Source: CAYJFG01 sp964369405 (GTDB lineage: Bacteria > Bacillota > Clostridia > Oscillospirales > Acutalibacteraceae). From it: a stretch of 5,024 nucleotides of DNA. The stretch lies in contig CAYJGB010000064.1 in assembly GCA_964369405.1 (NCBI GenBank), positions 1-5,024 of the forward strand. The letters are read 5' to 3'. Both the position numbers and the translations under genes were made by a program. Shown here in pieces: positions 1-5,024 of this stretch; the first letter of the stretch is position 1; each line of letters opens with the position of its first letter. Under the pieces are notes generated by a model. The model had not been told where the DNA came from, made no database searches, and was given only the letters and a program-made list of their open reading frames with translations.

Positions 1-75
1 ATCAAGGTTACATATCTTACTTAGGTTACAACGAAGATATGATAAAAATATTAAAACTATTTTATTTGTTACGCT

Positions 76-1167
76 TTATTTATGAAGAATACACTGCTTA
101 TATGGTGTGGAAAAACACATATTACACGATACACATTTCGGGATATAATCTGGATTTTTTGACCATAAATCAATTAAATTCGCCTCTGATACAAGTGGTC
201 TTGAAATTCCAAATAAAGTTATATTATATTCATTATACATTTTTTCCATAAGCTTAAAATTTCTGTTTCCGCCGGTTAATATAATCGGTGTTTTTAGTTC
301 GTAAGACGCCTTTATAGCAAATTCTGCGAAATATGAGTCTACATCTTTTCTAATTTTAGTTCTTGAACATAGTAAATTATTGTCATTTGTAAATTTAGAA
401 GAGTTATTTGAACCGCTAATTTCAATAGCATCAATACCGATTTTTTCAAGCATTTTACAAACTTCTAAACTTTCTTCTTGTGTCAAACCTTTTTTAGTGA
501 AATCTTCTGAGTTGATTTTTACCATAACGATAAAATCATCTGATACAACTAACTTGACGGACTTAATAATCTCACATAAAAATCTTGCTCTATTTTCTAT
601 CGAACCACCATATTCATCAGTTCTTACATTATAATCGCTTGATAGAAAATGACTGAGTGTATAATCATGGGCAGAGTGGATTTGAATGCCGTCGTAACCA
701 GATTTTTCAGCACGAATGGCACTGTCTACAAATTTCTGTGTTAGATATTTTATATCATCTTTAGTCATTGCAATAGGAGTAATGTCTGTCATTTCATTTT
801 TTATAGCAGATGGAGCAAGAATTTTTTCTGATGGTGGCTCTAAATTTGTCATAGAACCGCCATATGCGGCTTGTAAAAATACTTTACAGCCATAATAATG
901 ACACATTTCAACTAATTTTTTATGCTGTTCAATAAATTTATCATCATAAAAAGCAATCATGCCTGGATTTGGGTTTTCTTCCTCTGTAACATGAGCATAA
1001 CTTGTTAAAATAGAGCCTACTCCACCTTTTGCAAGTTCTTCATATAATGAAAATAGTTTTTCGGTGATGTTTCCACCTTCATCAGCCATAACTTCCCAAG
1101 TTGCTGCTCTAATAAAACTATTTTTAAGCTTTAGATTTTTAATGCTTGTTTCTTTTAAGATATTCAT
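76..1167 (-). CDS. NADH:flavin oxidoreductase, Old Yellow Enzyme family, short form with Cys-rich tail
   Basis: This 363-residue cytoplasmic enzyme is expected to bind FMN in a TIM barrel and reduce activated double bonds or similar electrophiles with NAD(P)H; the substrate cannot be told from sequence. Seen directly: the N-terminal strand region KNSFIRAATWEVMADEGG (15-32), the catalytic His pair H164/H167 with Y169 in IHSAHDYTLSHFLS, the family signature RTDEYGGSIENRARF (182-196), KIN (217-219), and the FMN-phosphate segments TGGN (298-301) and GISRP (320-324). The protein ends with four cysteines (C345, C348, C351, C359). They resemble the Fe-S motif of long relatives such as 2,4-dienoyl-CoA reductase, but the FAD/NADH domain that follows in those proteins is absent. 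The start is supported by AAGGAG six bases upstream. The gene is divergent from an HxlR-type regulator, which may control it. It looks intact. Family assignment is very secure. Confidence 0.95.
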   Translation of the reverse strand: MNILKETSIKNLKLKNSFIRAATWEVMADEGGNITEKLFSLYEELAKGGVGSILTSYAHVTEEENPNPGMIAFYDDKFIEQHKKLVEMCHYYGCKVFLQAAYGGSMTNLEPPSEKILAPSAIKNEMTDITPIAMTKDDIKYLTQKFVDSAIRAEKSGYDGIQIHSAHDYTLSHFLSSDYNVRTDEYGGSIENRARFLCEIIKSVKLVVSDDFIVMVKINSEDFTKKGLTQEESLEVCKMLEKIGIDAIEISGSNNSSKFTNDNNLLCSRTKIRKDVDSYFAEFAIKASYELKTPIILTGGNRNFKLMEKMYNEYNITLFGISRPLVSEANLIDLWSKNPDYIPKCVSCNMCFSTPYKQCILHK

Positions 1168-1207
1168 TTTTTTCTCCTTGTATGATTTCAGTTTTTATTG
1201 TATAATC

Positions 1208-1236
1208 ATTATATAATCAAGCTGAATTGTTTGCAA
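1208..1236 (-). promoter_or_regulatory. Sigma-A type promoter for the flavin oxidoreductase
   Basis: On the minus strand, TTGCAA (1231-1236) serves as the -35 and a perfect TATAAT (1208-1213) as the -10, separated by exactly 17 bases. Transcription would start about 35 bases before the oxidoreductase start codon, leaving room for the AAGGAG site at 1174-1179. TTGCAA is its own reverse complement, so it could also act as a -35 for the divergent regulator, but the matching plus-strand -10 (GATACT at 1255-1260, 18-base spacer) is weaker. The minus-strand promoter is well supported by pattern and spacing. Confidence 0.7.
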
Positions 1237-1260
1237 GTATGCACTTTTTAGATAGATACT
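1236..1260. promoter_or_regulatory. Possible operator in the divergent intergenic region
   Basis: AGTAT (1236-1240) and ATACT (1256-1260) form an inverted repeat with centres 20 bases apart, two helical turns. It lies just upstream of the HxlR-type gene and touches the -35 of the oxidoreductase promoter. HxlR-family dimers such as YodB and HypR bind short inverted repeats in such places. The half-sites are only five bases long, so chance is a real alternative. Confidence 0.25.
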
Positions 1261-1280
1261 ATACAAAAGGAGAGCGTGAA

Positions 1281-1567
1281 ATGGAAGAAAAACCAGTTGT
1301 AAATTCGCAATATTTTGAATATACTTTGTCACTTACAGGTGGAAAGTGGAAATTGAATTTACTTTTTGGCTTTCAAAGCTTGAGGTCATGAGATATGCAG
1401 AACTCAAAAAAGTTTTAAGTGGAGTTACACATAAAATGCTAAGTAATCAACTTAAAGAGCTTGAAAAAGACGAACTTATATTCAGAAATGAGTATCCACT
1501 AGTGCCACCAAAGGTGGAATATTCATTAACAGATAGAGGTAAATCACTTATGCAAGTTCTTGCTTGA
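1281..1567 (+). pseudogene. HxlR-family winged-helix transcriptional regulator, frameshifted and 3'-truncated
   Basis: HxlR-type regulators are small dimeric winged-helix DNA-binding proteins, often placed divergently from the redox gene they control. The start at 1281 follows AGGAG by eight bases. The first frame reads 29 residues ending in LTGGKWKLNLLF, the usual N-terminal helix, then runs into TGA. The rest of the family sequence continues in the -1 frame: WLSKLEVMRY, then GVTHKMLSNQLKELEKD (recognition helix region) and the wing-associated VPPKVEYSLTDRGKSL. Restoring one T in the run at 1363-1367 joins the two parts cleanly. The reading frame stops at 1567 right after SLMQVLA. Homologues normally continue for about 10-20 residues in a dimerisation helix, and here the following DNA belongs to another gene in the opposite direction. 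No N-terminal redox cysteine like that of YodB is present. The gene is probably non-functional unless the missing T is a sequencing error, and even then its C-terminus is shortened. Confidence 0.82.
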
Positions 1568-1569
1568 AT

Positions 1570-1722
1570 CCATGTGCTTTCAATCGCTCCATATACATCT
1601 CCTGGTGTTGCACTTACACTAACACTTGCTACAGTTATGAGTAATACTAACAGCACTACAAAAGTTAGTCTGTAAATAGTTCTTTTATTAAATTTTAATT
1701 TATACTTTTTTCTTTTTATCAT
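1570..1722 (-). pseudogene. DUF3852-like secreted protein of a conjugative element, 5' fragment
   Basis: The reading frame starts at 1722 with GGAGG 13 bases upstream. Visible features are a basic start (MIKRKKYKLKFNKR), a hydrophobic stretch at about residues 19-36, and a plausible signal-peptidase site after SVSA (residue 38). The mature start, TPGDVYGAIESTW (39-51), is what I recall as typical of the small DUF3852 proteins found next to Maff2 and VirB6-type genes in Firmicutes conjugative elements; this is from memory, not from a search. Such proteins should go on to a second membrane segment. Here the frame continues after W51 only as the antisense of the HxlR gene down to 1447, which is meaningless. 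The gene is therefore a truncated 5' fragment. Its start overlaps the end of the DUF4406-like gene by 23 bases, as in an operon. Confidence 0.6.
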
Positions 1723-2053
1723 ATAGTTTCAACTTCCTCCTGTTCATTATCATTTCATTGCTTATGTATCTTATATTGATTTTTATTTGCTGTGCAAATT
1801 TTATCTCTTTTTTCATCTGTTCTGTTAATTTGTTACCAATCACCCAAACCTCATCGCATAACCATAATAGAGACATTCCGGCTTTTTGAATTTTTTGTTT
1901 TGTTCCTTTTTCATCTCCTAATACTAATGAATAAAATTGTGGTATTATTGGGACTGCCTCATTTTCAAATACGTATTTTGCATATGTTTTTGAGTTGTTT
2001 ATATTTATTACAATGTCATCTGTATATGCTGAACTTATATATATGTTTTTCAC
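1700..2053 (-). CDS. DUF4406-like protein (nucleoside 2-deoxyribosyltransferase-type fold) of a conjugative element
   Basis: With the GTG start at 2053 the product is 117 residues. It begins with a beta strand, VKNIYISSAYTDD, continues through VPIIPQFYS, and has the central signature LLWLCDEVWVIGNKLTEQMKKEI, which matches the family pattern CDE-W-G-x-MxxE. Proteins of this group (DUF4406/DUF7768) are small Rossmann-like proteins common in phages and conjugative elements; their biochemical role is not established. An alternative TTG start at 2086 would add 11 residues, but those are encoded inside the left arm of a palindromic repeat, so GTG, just outside the repeat, is preferred. No convincing Shine-Dalgarno site precedes the GTG, and the repeat may have separated the gene from its original signals. 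The C-terminus is very basic (YDKKKKV). It overlaps the DUF3852-like fragment downstream. The body of the gene looks intact. Confidence 0.62.
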   Translation of the reverse strand: MKNIYISSAYTDDIVININNSKTYAKYVFENEAVPIIPQFYSLVLGDEKGTKQKIQKAGMSLLWLCDEVWVIGNKLTEQMKKEIKFAQQIKINIRYISNEMIMNRRKLKLYDKKKKV

Positions 2054-2329
2054 AAGCCTGAAACTTATTATCGGAACACGCCTCAAATAATATCTTTTAG
2101 CCTTAAACTACGTTATCCTCCTCGGCAAACGACAGTTTGCACTCGTCGTCTGCCTTGTTTAATTCTAAAATCTATTTATTTGAGGTCTTAAGATTTTATA
2201 AAGTGTAGGGGTGTTTCATATCGAGGAAAATTTTTGAAGCAATGCTTTACGCATTGCAAGGTGATTTGACGAAGATAGGGAGCATACAAACGCTTTATAA
2301 AACGTATTCGGAAATTAAGTTTCAGCCTG
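2054..2329. repeat. Imperfect palindromic element of about 159 bp, split by an inserted second palindrome
   Basis: The centre is a perfect hairpin, GCAAAC (2125-2130) / GTTTGC (2135-2140) with a four-base loop. Around the same centre, 2081-2108 pairs with 2158-2185: CCTCAAATAA against TTATTTGAGG is perfect over ten bases, and TTTTAG and TTAAAC blocks also match. The next outward block, 2054-2080, matches the reverse complement of 2303-2329 at 21 of 27 positions, but is displaced by 117 bases because 2186-2302 is inserted in the right arm. Removing that insert gives one palindrome of about 159 bp. Such symmetry fits a MITE-like or other non-autonomous palindromic element, or a large structured RNA. 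It lies exactly between the DUF4406-like start codon and codon 28 of a small membrane protein gene. Confidence 0.72.
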
Positions 2330-2412
2330 TATTCACCGTATTTCATCTTTACTTTTATTATTATCAAACCTATTATTAAACCTATAGCTACTGCTACTAT
2401 ACCGTATAACAT
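2188..2412 (-). CDS. Small single-span membrane protein with a repeat-derived C-terminus
   Basis: A GAGGAG site nine bases before ATG 2412 strongly supports translation. Residues 1-19 (MLYGIVAVAIGLIIGLIII) form a membrane helix rich in Gly and Ile, followed by a basic stretch, KVKMKYGEYRLK. I do not recognise the family; small one-span proteins of unknown role are common between the DNA-transfer genes of conjugative elements. From about residue 28 on (base 2329 and lower), the codons lie inside the right arm of the outer palindrome and then inside the inner 109-bp palindrome. The tail, about 47 residues to the TAA at 2188, is therefore probably not native sequence but read-through into an inserted repeat. 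The original protein was probably cut short or extended by this insertion. The 54 bases between this gene and the remnant upstream hold only the ribosome binding site and a possible TATAAT on the minus strand. Confidence 0.5.
   Translation of the reverse strand: MLYGIVAVAIGLIIGLIIIKVKMKYGEYRLKLNFRIRFIKRLYAPYLRQITLQCVKHCFKNFPRYETPLHFIKS
2194..2302. repeat. Inner MITE-like palindrome, 109 bp
   Basis: Terminal inverted repeats TTTTATAAAG (2194-2203) and CTTTATAAAA (2293-2302) enclose a unit whose exact centre is a perfect hairpin, GCAATGC (2239-2245) / GCATTGC (2251-2257), with loop TTTAC. Comparing the two 52-base arms position by position without gaps gives 32 Watson-Crick matches plus about six G-T pairs, so the whole unit can fold back on itself. 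It is preceded by an eight-base palindrome, TCTTAAGA (2186-2193). No target-site duplication is obvious. It contains no credible gene of its own; it supplies most of the C-terminal half of the membrane protein frame that reads through it. Confidence 0.7.
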
Positions 2413-2466
2413 AAATCATATCTCCTCTTTTTATGTGATTATAATTTATATTGCCATATAAAGACA

Positions 2467-2817
2467 TCATTCTTTTTTTTGTTCATCTTCATCATACTTT
2501 GAATTATTAAAACTTAAATGTTTAGGGAGAATAACATCAATTTTATTGCTATCATTTAATATTGATAAAATAGGTCTATGTTCATTTGATAAGCCATTTG
2601 TATCTATGTATAATGAATTTTTCCAAGTTGAAGAAAGTTTAAAAATACAATGTACAATTACTTTATCTACATTGCTGTTAGTTTCACCAGCAAGAGTAGC
2701 TACAGTATCAATGCCTTCTAAATTACTCTACTTTAATTTCCAAAAATTTAAATACACTGATTCCGAACTATTATTTAAAAGTATAATTTTATATTCAAAC
2801 GAAATATAGGTGCAATT
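2467..2817 (-). pseudogene. Unrecognised gene remnant without a start codon
   Basis: On the minus strand a frame of 86 sense codons ends at TGA 2467-2469. Its codons look protein-coding: many begin with G or A (GAT, GTA, GCT, GGT, GAA), and the product includes GIDTVATLAGETNSNVDKV and ends in the acidic tail NSKYDEDEQKKE. It has no usable start. The same frame goes on upstream for 29 more codons beyond an in-frame TAG at 2728-2730, up to TAA at 2818-2820, with plausible sequence (FEYKIILLNN, SVYLNFWKLK). This suggests a decayed gene of at least about 115 codons whose 5' end is lost. I cannot name the family. Its position upstream of the small membrane protein fits the same mobile-element operon. 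The competing plus-strand frame 2546-2809 has only a TTG start and less regular codons, so I prefer this strand, with modest confidence. Confidence 0.35.
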
Positions 2818-2836
2818 TTATTGTTAATATTAAGAG

Positions 2837-4462
2837 GTGTTTTTAATAAAATTATGTATTTTATTAAAACTAGACATCGTTGCACCGATAGGAACAATAA
2901 AAAACCAGTCTGGACTTGACGTAACTGGTATAATGTGGTATAGAGATGGTACTATGTACGATGAAAATCCTTTTATGAAAATAGAATTGTTTTCAAGCAC
3001 CACTGAATTATTATCAAATACAAATAAAGAAACAGTTTATTTTTATGCTAAATCAAATCAAGATGTTCCATTTATTTCGTTAATTGATAGTAAAACAAGT
3101 CAAATTATTGCTACAATGTATGATGATGGAAATTTTTATAGTAGTGGTGATGGTATTTATTCAACAAAATATTATATTATACAGATATTACAATAGATAC
3201 TGAACACACATTTTCTACTGAATTTAAAGGAAGTGTTGTTTCGAATATTGTAAAATTAGATATTATAACACCATTTACGGAACAAGAATTGAATGACATG
3301 GAATATGTGGATAATATTATTGAAGATGTTTTGGTTGAATATGTTGAATATACTACTGAGTTATTAAAAGAAGTCACACCTGATTTTATTCAAAATAGCA
3401 ATTCAACTTATTTAAAAGTATATAATGACAGATGTGACGCTATTTCAAATGCATTGGATCTATTAATAATAGAAGAAAAAGTAGATAGTTATGTATATGA
3501 TGAAAATAATAAAGTATTTAACTGTGAGTATTCAAACAATATACCTTTTATTATCATTCCAACAGACATATTAGAAAGTGCTCAAAGTGGTAATTTACTA
3601 GTTTATCAACCTATGGACAAAGAATATGAAGGATACGATGCGTTAATTATAAATACATTTGAAAATACAACCTTTCGAACTGAATACTATGAAGAATTCG
3701 TTGATAAATGGATAGAAAAAGGAATGAATGTTGATTATGATGATTATGTTACTGTAGAAGAATTAAAATATAATTTATTTAATAAAAAAATTATATGTTT
3801 AAGTGGACATGGTACAACTTATTATAATCAACCTGTTTTTTGCTTAGCTGATGAAGAATCAAATACAGAAACAGATTTAGAGTATAATTTAGACATTGAT
3901 TCGGGTAGAATATGTAAAATACAATATTCAGATGAAACTGAACATATGTAATTACGAAAGATTTTTTAATTATTATTATGCTGATGGAGGTCTAAGTGGA
4001 AACTTTATATTCTCTGAATCTTGTGATTTTATGGGTAATGAATCTGCAAATGATTTAGATTTAACATTTGCAAACACACTTGTAGATTGTTCGGCAGAAT
4101 CAGTTATTGGGTTTTATAATTCAGTTATGGCAAATTATTCTAGAGAGCTTATGCTTCATTATTTTGAAGAATTATTAAGTGGCAATACATCAATTCAAAC
4201 GTTTAATTCTGCAAAAGAAAAATATGGATATAATGATTTTGATTATAGAAAACCATCTTTCATAGAATATTTATTTGATAAAGATGTTTATGAAAAAATG
4301 GGGTCAACAGCAATACCACTAGTAATCAAGCTTTAATTTTAAAATTTTTAGTTTACGATGTTGGTGATTCAATATATGATTCTGCTGTTGTACTAGATAA
4401 TATAAAGTACTCATGATATTACCGAAAGTTATTTTGATGTTTATATTAAAAAAGGATGGTGA
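2837..4462 (+). pseudogene. Secreted clan CD (gingipain/caspase-like) peptidase-type protein, 5'-truncated and multiply frameshifted
   Basis: The remnant can be followed through all three frames for about 540 codons. It opens in KLDIVAPIGT with no signal peptide. An Ig/invasin-like domain follows, containing MYDDGNF and SGDGIYS (about 2870-3180). After a frameshift near 3170-3181 it continues with KLDIITPFTEQ and a helical linker. An alpha/beta domain with strands DALIINTF and KIICLSGHGTTYY comes next; the candidate catalytic His codon is 3808-3810. Two single-base losses, near 3945 and in the T run 3962-3967, lead to FFNYYYADGGLSG and FIFSESCDFMG, with the candidate catalytic Cys codon at 4022-4024. 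Such His-Gly and Cys motifs after hydrophobic strands are the pattern of clan CD peptidases. After 4320 another shift gives LVYDVGDSIYDSAVVLDNI, the usual end of a choice-of-anchor type beta-sandwich, and a last shift near 4411 leads to YFDVYIKKGW and TGA 4460-4462. Most of that last domain is missing. The product would be extracellular and acidic. The peptidase assignment rests on motifs only; substrate unknown. Confidence 0.62.
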
Positions 4463-4465
4463 TTT

Positions 4466-4879
4466 ATGAAAAAAATTTATTTTTTGATTATTTGTTTAGT
4501 TTTCTTATTATTAAATGCATCTTGTAAAAATAGTGTAAGTACTAGTGAAGAGTTGAGAAAAGCTGAAAAACCAACTTCTGTTAATACTACAGATGAAGTA
4601 TACTTGCAAAATAATCTTTCAAAAGATGAATATATTGAAAATATTGCAATTGTAGATGAAAGGTTAAATATAATTGTAATAGATAAAGTTTTTCAAAAAA
4701 GTAATTTAGATAAAAAAGTACAGTTATTGAAACCAGTTTTAAATCAACTAAAATCAGAAAATCGTATTTTAAATTATCAATTTAATCTTAACTTGTCTAA
4801 ACCAAATTTAAATTATTATTATAATGGTGGTGGTGGAAGAATAATTATGCTTGAAGAGTTTAATAAATTTGAAAATTGA
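4466..4879 (+). CDS. Small predicted lipoprotein of unknown function
   Basis: ATG 4466 lies three bases after the stop of the peptidase-like gene and follows AAAGGA by nine bases, so the two were probably one transcript with coupled translation. The 137-residue product starts with a lysine and a hydrophobic stretch, FLIICLVFLLL, then NASC. C20 is a likely lipid-attachment cysteine, although Asn at -3 is not the usual Leu, Val or Ile. The mature part is mostly polar and Lys/Asn-rich with no domain I recognise; near the end it has NYYYNGGGGRIIMLEEF. It would sit on the outside of the cell membrane. The annotated end is TGA 4877-4879. In the +1 frame the sequence stays open as LKIEFDEFKNEVVVISD to TAA 4920-4922, so the true C-terminus could be about 14 residues longer if one base here is spurious. 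A terminator follows. Gene reality is well supported by start signals and position; function is not. Confidence 0.72.
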   Translation: MKKIYFLIICLVFLLLNASCKNSVSTSEELRKAEKPTSVNTTDEVYLQNNLSKDEYIENIAIVDERLNIIVIDKVFQKSNLDKKVQLLKPVLNQLKSENRILNYQFNLNLSKPNLNYYYNGGGGRIIMLEEFNKFEN

Positions 4880-4890
4880 ATTTGATGAGT

Positions 4891-4938
4891 TTAAAAATGA
4901 AGTTGTAGTGATAAGTGACTAAACAGCTTCATTTTTAA
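4891..4938 (+). terminator. Rho-independent terminator after the lipoprotein gene
   Basis: TTAAAAATGAAGTTGT (4891-4906) pairs with ACAGCTTCATTTTTAA (4923-4938): 16 base pairs including one G-T pair, with a 16-base loop. The 3' arm carries five Ts and the 5' arm five As, so it could work in both directions. The remaining 86 bases to the window end are very AT-rich; I see only a weak promoter-like pair, TTGAAC (4989-4994) and TAGTAT (5012-5017), and no gene. Confidence 0.8.
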
Positions 4939-5024
4939 TCTTAAAACATATAATAATATTTATTTAAAGCGTTAATTGCAATAACAAATTGAACAATTTT
5001 TTAAAAATAGTTAGTATAAAGTAG

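Noticed and set aside
3..251. Plus-strand frame open from the window edge, with possible start at 39.
   Set aside because: Most of it lies antisense to the well-supported flavin oxidoreductase, the product is low in complexity and no ribosome binding site precedes 39. Bases 1-75 could hold the end of an outside gene, but nothing identifies it.
380..634. Plus-strand 84-residue frame.
   Set aside because: It is entirely antisense to conserved oxidoreductase motifs and has no start signals.
1357..1370. Programmed -1 frameshift as an explanation for the two-frame HxlR gene.
   Set aside because: A TTT codon could slip, but the preceding CTT codon does not re-pair well in the -1 frame, no downstream structure is evident and HxlR genes are not known to use recoding. 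A lost T is simpler.
1792..2061. Plus-strand 89-residue hydrophobic frame.
   Set aside because: Antisense shadow of the DUF4406-like gene; the apparent hydrophobicity comes from the complement of AT-rich codons.
2546..2809. Plus-strand 87-residue frame starting with TTG.
   Set aside because: The start is poor and the spacing to AGGGAG is long. The minus-strand frame over the same bases has more coding-like codons. It is not fully excluded.
3177..3377. Minus-strand 66-residue Ser/Thr-rich frame.
   Set aside because: Antisense to the linker region of the peptidase-like remnant.
1..5024. CRISPR array, tRNA or rRNA genes, or a complete insertion sequence with transposase.
   Set aside because: No regularly spaced direct repeats, tRNA-like folds, rRNA sequence or transposase-like frames were seen on either strand.

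Overview
The window is AT-rich, with mostly A/T-ending codons and strong AGGAG-type ribosome binding sites. It fits a low-GC Firmicute, most likely a gut-type clostridium; that placement is an inference from composition and gene families. It holds one intact chromosomal-type gene, several damaged genes, a fragment of a conjugative element, a nest of palindromic repeats and a small lipoprotein gene.

Left part (1-1567): an Old Yellow Enzyme-type flavin oxidoreductase on the minus strand is divergent from an HxlR-family regulator gene. A good promoter for the oxidoreductase lies between them. The regulator gene has lost one T near codon 29 and stops short of the usual HxlR C-terminus.

Middle part (about 1570-2820, minus strand): this looks like a scrap of a Firmicutes integrative conjugative element, inverted relative to the regulator. 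In its own direction of transcription it contains a start-less gene remnant, a very small membrane protein, a DUF4406-like nucleotide-binding-fold protein and the first third of a DUF3852-like secreted protein. The last is cut off exactly where the HxlR sequence begins. Between the membrane protein and the DUF4406-like gene sits an imperfect palindrome of about 159 bp. Its right arm is interrupted by a second palindrome of about 109 bp. These look like nested non-autonomous mobile palindromes.

Right part (about 2837-4940, plus strand): a broken gene for a secreted protein. It has an Ig/invasin-like domain, then an alpha/beta domain with His-Gly and Glu-Ser-Cys motifs like those of clan CD (gingipain/caspase-like) peptidases, then the tail of a beta-sandwich domain. 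It lacks a 5' end and a signal peptide, carries about five frameshifts and appears to have an internal deletion. Three nucleotides after its stop begins a predicted 137-residue lipoprotein, followed by a strong Rho-independent terminator. The peptidase-like protein and lipoprotein were probably co-transcribed.

The oxidoreductase/regulator pair probably worked as a small redox- or electrophile-responsive unit. Nothing visible links it to the peptidase-lipoprotein pair; the two blocks seem to be brought together by the rearranged mobile-element debris. Several frameshifts are single-base losses, two of them within T runs, so residual sequencing error must be weighed against real gene decay.
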